Shown: in pieces, positions 34,831 to 45,700 of the stretch
Layout: every line of letters starts with the position of its first letter
Numbering within the stretch: position 1 is the stretch's first letter
Origin: Dicaeum eximium
Lineage: Eukaryota; Chordata; Aves; Passeriformes; Dicaeidae
Direction: 5' to 3'
NCBI GenBank assembly: GCA_013396995.1
Contig: VWZP01008345.1
Span: 1,554,551-1,618,550, forward strand
Length of the DNA stretch: 64,000 nucleotides
Program-made: the position numbers and the translations under genes
The notes under the pieces: model-generated
What the model was told of the DNA's origin: nothing
What the model saw: the letters and a program-made list of their open reading frames with translations, nothing else
Databases searched by the model: none

Positions 34831-36941
34831 CCTGCCAGAACTTAACCTGGGTTCAGTGTTCCCAGATGTCAGTGGGAATATTGCTTGAGTAAGGACAGTG
34901 AGATGGAAGCCTTTGTTTGTGTGTCAGACAAGCAAATACTGCTTGCCTGCATCACTTAGTCCTGTAATTCACTTTGTCTGGGTTCATTCTGGCTAGTAAA
35001 TAAAATTGTTCTTTTTGTCACTTTTCCCAGCAGAGTTTTACTCGTTGCTTGTGGGTGTTTGCTTTTGTTTTGTTTCTTTATAAATTGCCAAAATTCAATC
35101 CTACTATTGCAAGCTTCCAGAAATCCTCTCTGTTGTTTGTATTATTCCATTCCCCATTTCATTCCCTTTCAACAGTCAGAAGTAACTAACTGGGAGGAAA
35201 TCAATAGATGTGTAGCAACAAAATCTGTTTCCCTCCAGGAAACAAAACGGTTGATGTGCTCTCTGATTTGCATTTGATTACACAGGTAGTGTCTGTAACC
35301 AATGGAGGATAAAATATAAGGACAGGAAGGCTCATTTGCAGGGTGCTACAGAGGCCTCCCTATGCCTTTAGCTTTTGTTTAGTCCTGAGAATGGGCTGGA
35401 AATTGCTGGGCTCTGTGATTTGGGGTGGGATACAATCCAGTGTAATGGTACACTGTCATCTTGCTATGATTTATTTTCCTTTTTGTGCCAGAATAATCTG
35501 TTTGATACAGCCCTTTCAAACTGTAAAAAGGGAGCTCTTACTATTGCTATTTTTATTGCATTGTTTAGACAGGTAGAACTTCTTACAAGTCTGTAGTTTA
35601 AACAATGTGAAATAGCAGAATTTCCTAACAAAAAAAAGCGCCATCTAGGCCTCTGCAGTGTAGAATCACTAAGATGAAAAATGGTGAAATTTGGCACTGC
35701 TCTAGCCTTATAGCCTTTGTGGTTTTTAGATATAGCTGCTGTCACAGAGATGGAGTGTTTGGCAAGTGTAACAAAGTAAGAATAGCATTCTTCAGAAACC
35801 ATGGAGACAGCAAACTCTTATAGCTTATAAAGTGTAAATAAGTGTATTGCCTGTTTCTTAATTACTGGTCTGTGGGACTGATTTGAATCTCATTCTCTTC
35901 CCCACAGATATTATTTCACTCAAAGCAGAATGAGCGCTGACAGAGCCAGGTGTAGTTATGATGGTCAAATCAGGGCTTCTCATCTGAATTTGGACAGGCA
36001 GAATTTCATTTGAACCTCATCTCAGGATGGATGGAGGCAGTGCTGCCAGGGGTGAGTCAGGGTGTTTTCAGGTTAAAGTTCAGGGATATCTCTCAGTTGC
36101 TCCTGCTTTTGGACCTAACTCCTGTGTGGGGACAGCTCAGGGCTCTGTAACCACTGGGCCTGGCCCTTAGTCTGGGAGTGCTCCATACAAGTGTTGGCTC
36201 TTTGCTATTCTCTGGCTATCTTGTGCCAGGAAAACAATGTAATGAGGCTGGTAGCTTGTGTTATAGTTTGAGTTCTCCTCTGTGTTAATTCTTTTTTAAT
36301 TTGGAAAAGGTCCTGTCATTATAACTGATGTTGCACAGATGAAATGAAAAAACTGATGACCCAAGTGCCACCCCAAGGGAAGCCTGTGCTCTTAGCCCCT
36401 GTCTGTATCACACATGGCTGATGTGAATAATCTTGTGTACACAGGCTTCCTTTGGTGCTCAGGAGAAATGTCTCTGTGGCCAGGCACAGAAACATTTTAG
36501 AGGCAGAGGCTGAGCTCAGCTGTGACAGGACAGAAAACCACTTTTCAGGAGAGTGTTGGTATCTTGTACTGCCTGGGCTAAAGGACCTGTTGGACTGAGC
36601 AGCCCACTCAGTGAGGAACAGTTTGTAATGAGTGTTCACACAGCCTCCTGCACACTCACACACACACACACACGTGCTTGGAGACTGCTAAAATTGACTC
36701 TTTGCCCAAACTTTTCTGCCTGAGCAGGTTGCAGATGGTTTGCTGTGTGAAGCCAATTCAGGTCTGCCTACCTTCTCTCCTCCCTGAACCTCTCCTGCTG
36801 CTCTGCAGTCAGCTCCCTCTGTTCTTAGAGACCCCACGTCCTGAAAAGGCACTGAACTGAGGGTGTGAAACTGCAGCAGCACTGGAGGAGTTTATTCGTG
36901 TTTACATGTGTGTGCTGTTCCTCAGTACGTGTAGGCAGTGA
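34831..36941. other. intergenic between EEF2K and POLR3E, nothing recognised
   Basis: This is unique-looking sequence with a small CA microsatellite. Reading frames are short and show no domain. Confidence 0.5.
36651..36674. repeat. (CA)n microsatellite
   Basis: An interrupted CA dinucleotide run of about 11 units. Confidence 0.9.
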
Positions 36942-37180
36942 ATGAAGATTTTAGCAAGGCTGTGCAATGCTGCAGCCTCTCACAATGAGAGCGCTGAAAT
37001 GCTGGCACGGGTTGCCCTGAGAGGTGGTGGATGCCTTATTCCTATAAACATTCAAGGTCAGGTTGGACAGGGCTCTGAGCTACCTGATCTGCTTGAAGAT
37101 GTCCCTGTTCACTGCAGAGGGTTGGACTATCAGATGTTTTTTAGACACTTCCAACCCCAACCAAACCATTTTTTGATTCC
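36942..37180 (+). mobile_element. CR1 LINE 3' fragment (plus strand)
   Basis: The sequence matches the CR1 3' end: GGGTTGCCCTGAGAGGTGG, then TTCAAGGTCAGGTTGGACAG, a GGGTTGGACTA segment, and CTTCCAACCCCAACCAAACC. It is degraded, and there is no coding capacity. Confidence 0.85.
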
Positions 37181-37999
37181 ATGTTCAGCAGCTCCCTGGA
37201 AAGAGAGCTGGCACCGCCGGGTGCAGGGACAGGCTGTGGGAAGTGCCAGGGGAAAGGGTTGAATGATGCTGTCAGCAGGGCCCCAGCAGGTTTATTTTCT
37301 CTCTCCTATTAAAATGAACTGCCACAAGGACAGAATTAAATCAAGCTGCATTAAGGCTTTGTGGCCTTACCCTAGAGAAGCTGGAATTTTTCTCAAAATA
37401 CAGCCCTTCAGTTGTAATTAAGTGGTGAAAATAACGTTAATTCTTTAAGAAAACTCACCAGACTTTCAGGCAAAACGTGGCCAGAGACTCCCAGGGGCAC
37501 ATTCATGGAGCAGCAGCAGCTGAGGTGTGCTACCAGCCTTTTGCACAGGTGTGCTGAGTACTGCCGTGCTGGTTCCTGTGCTATGAGCAAAAAAACAACC
37601 CCCCAGCCATAAACTGCTGACTTTTGGCTTTGCAAATTCAGTGAGCTGTGGCTTTCCAACGTAAAATTAGAATTTAGAACTATTTTTAGGCTTTCCGAGC
37701 GGGTGCCCGGGCGATGCCACACGTACCGCGCAGGCTGTGCTGCTCCGCGGCGTCCACGTGGCAGCGGGCACGGCGCGCAGGGCTCGGGCACAGCTGCTCC
37801 CTCCCGTGCGTCTCCGGGTGCATCGCGCAGCTCCAAGTGCCGCTGCTTGGAAACGGGTTGAAAAGGACCCCCCGGATTTTATTTTTCAGGTGGAAGAGGT
37901 GTGTGGGCAGAGCGGTTGCGGGGAGTGGAGAGGTGAGGGAAAGACAGGGAAAAAGTGATCTGGAGTAAAAGTCTTGCCAAAAGTGGAACGGAATAGGGC

Positions 38000-38081
38000 G
38001 GTAGCGTGGCCGAGCGGTCTAAGGCGCTGGATTAAGGCTCCAGTCTCTTCGGGGGCGTGGGTTCGAATCCCACCGCTGCCA
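38000..38081 (+). tRNA. tRNA-Leu, anticodon AAG (copy 1)
   Basis: The 82-nt class II tRNA has acceptor stem GGTAGCG/CGCTGCC and discriminator A. The anticodon loop is TTAAGGC with AAG at 38034-38036, to be read as inosine-AG. The variable arm is long and the T arm is GTGGG-TTCGAAT-CCCAC. A and B boxes are intact. A seven-T Pol III terminator lies at 38088-38094. Confidence 0.97.
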
Positions 38082-38087
38082 GTAGTG

Positions 38088-38094
38088 TTTTTTT
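38088..38094 (+). terminator. Pol III terminator of tRNA-Leu(AAG) copy 1
   Basis: A run of seven T residues begins seven bases after the discriminator base. Confidence 0.85.
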
Positions 38095-38180
38095 GCGCCG
38101 CGGGCCGGCGCCATCTCCCTCTGGCGGCGGCGGCCGGGAGAGCATTAGAGCATTGTGGGTAGGAGGAGGCGCCACGTCCC

Positions 38181-38214
38181 CACGTGCCGGCCCGGGGGCC
38201 ACCAGCATGGCGGC
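38181..38214 (+). promoter_or_regulatory. POLR3E: E-box and YY1-like site, POLR3E core promoter
   Basis: CACGTG at 38181-38186 is a canonical E-box of the MYC/USF type. ATGGCGGC at 38207-38214 matches the YY1 core often found at transcription starts. Both recur in the second block at 38471-38476 and 38497-38504. The 38207 ATG opens no useful frame: it is followed by GCG GCT GCC TGA. Confidence 0.55.
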
Positions 38215-38283
38215 TGCCTGACCGCTGCCCCGNAAAAAGTGATCTGGAGTAAAAGTCTTGCCAAAAGTGGAACGGAATAGGGC

Positions 38284-38365
38284 GGTAGCGTGGCCGAGCG
38301 GTCTAAGGCGCTGGATTAAGGCTCCAGTCTCTTCGGGGGCGTGGGTTCGAATCCCACCGCTGCCA
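38284..38365 (+). tRNA. tRNA-Leu, anticodon AAG (copy 2, possibly an assembly duplicate)
   Basis: This copy is identical in its 82 bases to copy 1, with anticodon AAG at 38318-38320 and a seven-T terminator at 38372-38378. It lies in the second of two near-identical blocks separated by an N, so it may be the other allele rather than a second gene. Confidence 0.9.
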
Positions 38366-38695
38366 ATAGTGTTTTTTTGCGTCGCGGGCCGGTGCCATCT
38401 CCCCCTGGCGGCGGCGGCGGCGGCCGGGAGAGCATTAGAGCATTGTGGGTAGGAGGAGGCGCCACGTCCCCACGTGCCGGCCCGGGGGCCACCAGCATGG
38501 CGGCTGCCTGACCGCTNGGCGGATCCAGCCGGTCCTCCCGAGGCTGTGAGCGGCGGCCCCGCCGGTTCTACCGGGGTCCGCAGCCCCGCGCATTCCGCCC
38601 GGGGAGGACTCGGCGCACTCGCCCCGAAGTGCAGCGGCTGCCCCTGCCTGGCACCGGCTCTGCGGGGCCGCAGCCCAGCCCAGCCCAGCCGTCCC

Positions 38696-39312
38696 GCCCG
38701 GGGGATCCGCTGCGTCCCCGCGGTCAGGGCGGCTCGGGCTCGCTGTGGCCTCTCCGCAGGGCCCCTTTTCCCCGCACCCCTGCGCTGCCAGGCTGCCGGG
38801 TCAGGAGCGGGCGAGCCACGAGTGCGGAGCCGCGTCCGGCGGGAGCGCTGCCCGCGGGGAGCACGGGCCGGGCACCGCGACCTGCCCCGGGCTGTGACAN
38901 GGCTGCCTGACCGCTGCCCCGCCGCCACCGACACGGGGAGCGGGGGAGCGGCGCCGCCGCCGCCCGCCCGGCCCTCACACAGGTACGCGGGGCCGCGCTC
39001 CTTTTGCGCCTCCGGGGGCCGCCCCGTGCGAGGGACCCTGCGGGCGGTGGCGGGGGAGGAGCGCGGCCTGGGCTGGGGTGGGCTCTGCCTGTGCGGGGAG
39101 GACGGCGNGCCCGGGGGATCCGCTGCGTCCCCGCGGTCAGGGCGGCTCGGGCTCGCTGTGGCCTCTCCGCAGGGCCCCTTTTCCCCGCACCCCTGCGCTG
39201 CCAGGCTGCCGGGTCAGGAGCGGGCGAGCCACGAGTGCGGAGCCGCGTCCGGCGGGAGCGCTGCCCGCGGGGAGCACGGGCCGGGCACCGCGACCTGCCC
39301 CGGGCTGTGACA
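38696..39312 (+). repeat. 204-bp block present twice (38696-38899 and 39109-39312), N-flanked
   Basis: The two copies look identical base for base. The first ends at the N at 38900 and the second begins after the N at 39108. Perfect identity plus gaps at the edges points to an assembly artefact. Confidence 0.9.
38901..38982 (+). other. POLR3E: POLR3E untranslated exon 1 (3' part)
   Basis: The block 38901-38921 is identical to the end of copy 1 of the tRNA block (38212-38232), so it is the natural continuation of the promoter. It ends in CACACAG followed by donor GTACGC at 38983. It would splice to the acceptor at 42659. The start is cut by an N. Confidence 0.6.
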
Positions 39313-39365
39313 CAGCGGCAGGACTGACCCCTGCCCCTGCCAGCGCAGGCCTGGCTGCTGCACGC

Positions 39366-42300
39366 GGCGTGAGGTGGAAAAGAAAGGTTTGTGCTTGATG
39401 CATAATCTGTTAAAGCCCAAAGGTTTGCTTCGGTGACATCACCTCCAGAGAGAGGTCCTGGTGCAGAGGAGCCCTCTTGGGTTCACTGCCAGAAGATGAC
39501 TGTGCAAAGCTGCTTGCAGGCGAGGAGAAAATGAAGCAAGTAATTGGGTCAAAATGATAATTACCATAAATATATGGAAGGTGCTTCAGCCTCTTTTTGC
39601 AGCTGCCATTTTGCTGCGTGCCATGGGCCACCCTAAGCTAGAGGGTTGCTCAGAGCCCCTTCTAGAGGAGCCCGGGTGCCAGAGGTAGTTGTGGTAGTGA
39701 TTCAGGAGATGGCACTTTTCCCATGGTGCTGTTTCAGCGTTTATACTATCAGGCACTGATCCAGCAGGAATTCTTGGCCTTTCCTTGGCACTCCATGATT
39801 ATCTGAAAAATATTTCAGGTTTCAGTGTTAGCACTTTGTGGAGGTCCATTATTACTGACAAATTTAGGTAAAAATGAAATGCTGGAGCATTTCTTGCAGG
39901 CCTGACTAAAAGTCTGTGTGTCAAATGATGTGCAGGTTTGCAATTTACCTTCTTAGAGTTACATTTAAATCTTTGGTAGTAAAATAAAATTAAATCTCTA
40001 ATAGTCAAATGCCCTTCTAAGCTCAGAGTGAGATGCAGGATTCAGTTGCTTCATCACTGATTTTTACAGTTCTTTAAGCACAATATTTTTCTTCATTGCT
40101 CCTATATTGGTGGTGTTGTGGGTAGCTAATGAGCAGTTTCATGAATTGGTCCTTGCAGGAGAAATGAGAAGATTTATATCTCTTGCCCTCCTGCGAGCTA
40201 ATAACTCACACCAATAACTCACATTATACTCTGATTTGTACTTTAAAAGAAAGTCCCTCTTAAAAGAAGACAGTTCTACCAAAAGAAGTTTGAACCTGCT
40301 GACCCTGTTTGCTGTCTCTTAATGTTTGATTCCATTCTGTAACTCTTGTGATATCATAAATATACATGTATGAGAAATGTGGAAATGAACACAACTCTAC
40401 ATATGTATACGTATCAGACATAGGATTGTGTCTGCATGCCTTCATTCTGATTCAGAGCATTTCTTCCAGTTGCATGAGTATTATAAGTTGTGCTGGGACA
40501 CACTGCTTCCTTTTATAGATGTGTCGGTCTCACTTTCCAGTAGAAGGATCTGTAGTCATGCTTTGTCTTTATAGGACTAAGAAAAAAATGTAGTTTCTGT
40601 AATACAGCATTTCCCCTGAGTAGTGATATGTGGATTCACAAAGAGATTTTGTGTATAATTGCATAAGCAGTGTTCAGTGAGGGGCCAGAGACCAGGTCCT
40701 TCAGGATAAGTTTCTCTGTCCCTCCTTAGCCTGGAGAATCTTAATTTCTCTTCTCAAAACTGAAATAACTTTCTCAGAAGAGAGAGAGCAAGCCTAGCAG
40801 TTACTTGGCATGCAGGCTGTCAGGAAGGGATGGGTGGTTCCCAGCTCTCTCAGGGGTGTGAGGAAGAAGAGTTTGGGCCCAAGTGTTCCACCTTTTGGGT
40901 GTTACCACATGTCCTCACACATCTTGGGCATCTTCCCACCATCAGTTCGGTGCTGAGTGCAGACTGCAATTGTTCCATGTCTGCAGAGCTGTCAGGTGTT
41001 GGGCCACCTGGGGACATGAGCAGGGAAAACAAAAATGGAACTGACAAATCCCATTTCTTTAAAACGTATTCCTGGGAAGAACTGGGTGCCTGATCACAGA
41101 AAACACTGATATCAGTCAGATATCACATACTCAGGCTCACAGCCCAGCCTGTGGTTAAGGTACTGACTTTTTGCTGTGAAGGTGTTTTGCATTTCTACAC
41201 AGTTATTTCAGATAGGAATCTGAAATACTGAGTCATAAATTTGCAAATACATATGTATGGTGCAAAGACCCTGGGATATGCTGGTGCATAAAGAAATGGA
41301 AAATGCCAGCTCAATACTGGGAGGGGCACCTTTTGGTAGCAGAGAGTCTGTAAGTGAAAAATATGGAATTATATTTCTAGGTGGAATAGCAGAAACACTG
41401 TAAGCCTGAATGGATGTTAATAACACTTGTATTCAGAATGTCTAACCTCTCTGAAAGGTTTCTTAGATAACTCTGTGTACATTAGTGTGGTGTTTGAGAA
41501 GCCTGTATGTCAGCTGAAATATACTGAGCTGCCTAAATTGTTTTGTGGCTTGAGTATTCAAAAAAAATGCCATTGTTCTAGATGTAACATGGATGCTGGG
41601 TTCCTTCTTTCCCAGCTGCTCGGTTCCCAGCTGATCCTGGATGGTGCTTGTTTCTCTTTCTTTCCCTCCATTGGAGGTCCAGCAAAGAGGCAAGCTGTCC
41701 TCAAGGAGTAAGGACAATGAGGGAGGGTTCCTGAACACAGATCTTGTTTCTTTGCCTGATCATCTTTGTTGCTAAAACTTTCCTTGGTCAGTTTGTGAGA
41801 GGTCTTATTTTATTATGCCTATCTTGACCAGTATTGGCTTAATGGGCTTATTGGATTAATAGTGTCTTAACATTGTTGCAGTGGCATCCCAAATAATTTG
41901 TAAATCCTTTTGTTTGATTTCTGCAGGGAAAAAACTGTTGTTGGTTTAGCTGAGAGATCATTTTTTATTCAGAGGTCTGAACCAGGCACAACAGTGACTC
42001 CAGCACTGGATTGAACATAATGAACTTTTGTTCCAGAGTATCCACTCCTCAGTTAATATCAGTCTTATTTTCATTGGGGTTGATATAGTTATGAAGAAAA
42101 ATCTGCTGTTCTGCTGGTTTTGGAGGACTCCAGGAAAGGCTGAGCAGTGTGTTCTGCAGCTCTCGTTCAGCAGTACAGTGGCAGATGAGAAGACAAGGCT
42201 GCAGCTTGTCAGGGAGATGAAATCAAAGTCAGGGTATTCCCAAACTGGAATATCCCAGACAGTGACCCTGCAGGGCCAGTTGTGGCTGGAAAACAGCTGC

Positions 42301-42659
42301 TACCTGTGTGTTACTGTTACACAGTGTAAAAAAGATACACTTTATGCAAGTGCAAAAGGCTGTCTTTGCCTCCCTAGAGCACTAGTTCAGGGCTTTCTTA
42401 ATAACTGCAGCTTTCACAGAAGTTATAGCAGTTTACCTGTTTTTGATACATTTGCTTGTCTCTAGAATTTTGTGGCGTTTGGTCAGGATTGTTGAGTATT
42501 AGGGAGGGACCTGTTCATGCAAACACATACATTCCTTCAAAATACAGACTAAACAGATTATCACTGAAAAGAACCAAGTTAACTTGAACAATACTCTAGG
42601 CTGCATGTGATATGTGACACAGATGAAATGATTCATATGATGTTCCTGTTTTCTTTCAG
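39366..42659 (+). other. POLR3E: POLR3E intron 1, nothing further recognised
   Basis: The sequence is AT-rich and non-coding. I looked for a Pol III-type B box such as the intronic MIR reported for mouse Polr3e and saw none. Confidence 0.55.
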
Positions 42660-42741
42660 GTTGTGCCAAGGAATAAACCAAGAAAAAGCTTTGTTTTATC
42701 CTAGCATGGCAAATGAAGAAGATGATCCAATTATACAAGAG
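42660..42741 (+). CDS. POLR3E: POLR3E first coding exon (46 nt of 5' UTR, residues 1-12)
   Basis: The acceptor is TTCTTTCAG and the donor is GTAAAA. The ATG at 42706 (AGCATGGCA) opens MANEEDDPIIQE, the conserved vertebrate RPC5 start. Confidence 0.96.
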
Positions 42742-45700
42742 GTAAAAGTGCATTGTGACAACAGTGATTGTACATGAGAATTTTTTATTATTTTTATTAC
42801 TACAGTTCCCAGTGTTCCTACATTGCTGAAACAATGTGTCATCAACATCAGTGGTTGTCTTATAACCAAAGGCTGGGGCTGTACAAAGAATTATGTTGTG
42901 TGGGCCAAGTATATGGCTCATGGTATCAGTTTTATCAGAATAGCCTTGTCCATGTTGGCAGATGCAGCTCAGGTTTTTCACCCTTTGTCATCTGTCCATG
43001 GCAGAAGAGAAGGTGGGAAATTTGCTTCTACCATTGTGTGCTTCCAGTGAACTCCATTGCATGTCTCTGGGAGCTGAAAAAATTGGAATGACTTTGATGA
43101 GCTAATACCTGTTAAACATTAATCTATAGTGTTCATGCCTTCTTCTGAAGTAAGGAGTTGTCTTCTGAATCTGGGCTTCTTTAAAGGACTGCTGTGTCCC
43201 AAGAAGTAGCCACAGAGTCTTGTCACTTGATATGTGAGTTTACACACCAGAAGCACAAGGAAGGGCAAACCCACAGAAGGTGAAAAGCCATGAGAAAAGC
43301 AGTGGCAATTGTCAAGAGTGTATCTGAAATGGCAGTTTCCATATGTCTTAATCCTGAAACATCTACATTTTCAGTTCTGATGGCCAAATGCAAGTATTGA
43401 ACCAGCTTGAGGATGTGGGTGTCTCTTGTCTAATTTAGAAAGATTTTATGCTAAAATACCAGTAACTAACTTACCTTTCAGTCGTGCTGCCAAACAGAGA
43501 ACTTCCTCCTCTTTCTATAATTGTGATAACAGATTTGCTTCAGATCCTTGGAGGAAAAAATTCCTCTTTCACATTTGTTTGCCAAGTTTCCTTAGAGAGG
43601 AAAAACACAGCTAGAGCCACTGTCTGCTGCCTCTTTGTAGTGGGATTTTTAGACTTGGTTTTTAAAAAGGCCAACTGCAGAATTGCATGTCAAAGTCAGC
43701 AGAGAGAAAACTTTTGACGGGAGAATCACGAATCTGTTTTATATTTGAGTTCATAATGAAAAGCTAATGTTGTCAGTATTTTAGCTCTAAGAGTTATACT
43801 TTTATTACAGTTGGCATCTGATGAAAGTTACTTGTTTTCCTTTTTAGATTGACGTGTTCCTGGCCAGAAGTCTACTGGAGAAGCTCTATCTGTTTCAGGT
43901 ATTTCAGTTAACTTCTATGCAGTGATAGTTTGTTTAAAATAAATGCAAAGAGCATAAGTTAATGCTTCAGTCTGCCAAGATCTTGGAAATAGGGGACCTG
44001 TTTGGGTCTCAGTTTGGAGGCAGGAGTGAGGCTGGTTGGTGATGGGGCATGTGGGTGTGCTGGAGACCTGGCAGCTTTAACACGATGCTGCTGTGGCTAG
44101 GAGATCTCACTGGGATACCACACTGTCCTCTCAGCATTCCCAGAGGTCAGAAGAGAGACCCATGTGCCTAAACCTGGGTCTGCTCTCCTGATCAGCCACA
44201 TGTGGCCTGTACTTTCTAAACTAACATCAACTTGTATAAACCCACGGATATTTTACTTCTGATAACTCTACTGAGAGTTAATGCTGAGGAATAAGGTTTT
44301 CTTTTTCTGCTGGACTAATGTGTAGGACTATTTTCTTGTGTTACAGGTTATTGTGGTGTGTGAGGGGCAGGAAGGGGATTGTGAAGTGACAAAAGCAGAG
44401 GGTTGGGAGGAAAACAACAGACTTTTGGGAGGTCATGCTCCCAAATCCCCTGAGGACTCACAAATCAGTCAATTAATGTCTTTTCTCGGTATCTTGTCTC
44501 TGGGATCTGGCAAGTGAATCTGCATGTGAGGGGACAGGGCAAATTGAGTTAATTTCTGTGAAATTCTTTGATCTTCAAAAGAAGAGGGGTGTATGAAATA
44601 ATCTGTTTTCCAGTATCCCATTCGCCCAGCTTCCATGACCTACGATGATGTTACACATTTGTCAGCGAAGATAAAACCAAAGCAGCAAAAGGTTGGTCAT
44701 CATTTTCAGTCCAGTCTGTAAAAGTTTTTTAAGATGTGCAGAATGTACTTAAGAAAAGCACATTGTGCTGTTGAGCTGTTCTAACCATGCAGCTACTTGC
44801 AGGACCAGATTTCTGTGCTTGAAGATATGAAGAGTCATATACTGTGTTAGAATAAAAGTTTATCAATCATAGTGGAAAAGCTACTATTTTAACAGAAAAC
44901 AGAACCACTCAGGGAAATGTAGTTACTAATGCTAATTCAGTCTGTGGGTGCTTGTGTGAAAAGAGCTTGAATGAAAAGGTCTTTACAATATTCAGAGGAG
45001 GGTTGAAGAAGGATTGAGCCTTGGAGCCGTCCTCTGTCTTTCCATGTCAGTGCAAGTCTTGATTTCTCTCTTGCCTGGCAGTGAATCATGAGGAGTCCTT
45101 TTGAAATCACTGGGGCAATACAGGTAAAATGTAGCTAAAGCCACAATCATTGTACTTGCTTGCAAATGTATCCCAGAAATCTGGCTATTCTTTTACAATA
45201 TCTTATTTTAAAACTGCAGCAGTAGATGTCTGTGTTACTAGAATTTGGTTCTGGGAAATAGTTAAGGGAAATGCTTAACTTTGGTGAACTTTGGAGTTAG
45301 AATGCATGTTGTATTCCTGAAGTCTTTTATTAAATTCAGCAAACATTTGCACTGTAAGCCCTGTGCAAACCTTTGTAAATATGCTGTCTCATCCAGGGAT
45401 TTGAAACTAGTTCAGTTTATTAATAACATAAAGGGAAAGAAAAAATAAGACGGTAGCTGTGATAGACAAATTTATAAGGGCTTTGACACACCCTGAAGAA
45501 AAATATGTGCTGTATTGTCATAATATATAAATAGAAATATTATGCAGGAGAATGCTTATTTTTGGACATCTGTCTGAAATTTAAAGTTGAAGTGAGGGGG
45601 ATAGTTCTTCTTATAACTAAAGATTTGGAGCTTGTTACAGTGCTCTGACAAGTGGAAGTCAGGAGTAACTGGAGTCAGTGCTAAGTGCTGCAGTCTGAAT

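Larger units (their letters stand above)
37950..38516 (+). repeat. tandem 283-bp duplication carrying tRNA-Leu(AAG), split by an N
   Basis: Copy 1 is 37950-38232 and copy 2 is 38234-38516. They differ at about five single bases and by two extra CGG units in copy 2, and copy 2 stops six bases earlier. The N at the junction suggests two unmerged haplotypes; a true tandem duplication remains possible. Confidence 0.9.
37690..39365 (+). promoter_or_regulatory. POLR3E: CpG island: POLR3E promoter with tRNA-Leu(AAG)
   Basis: This GC- and CpG-rich block carries tRNA-Leu(AAG) and the probable untranslated first exon of POLR3E. It is broken by single N bases at 38233, 38517, 38900 and 39108, and repeated blocks flank these gaps. 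Order and copy number inside the island should therefore not be trusted. Confidence 0.8.

Noticed and set aside
38032..38934. 300-codon minus-strand frame across the POLR3E island
   Set aside because: It crosses N gaps, the duplicated tRNA genes and assembly repeats. Its length comes from GC-rich DNA with few stop codons, and no domain is visible.
39366..42659. Pol III-type intronic element as reported for mouse Polr3e
   Set aside because: I found no convincing B box with a paired A box on either strand in this intron.
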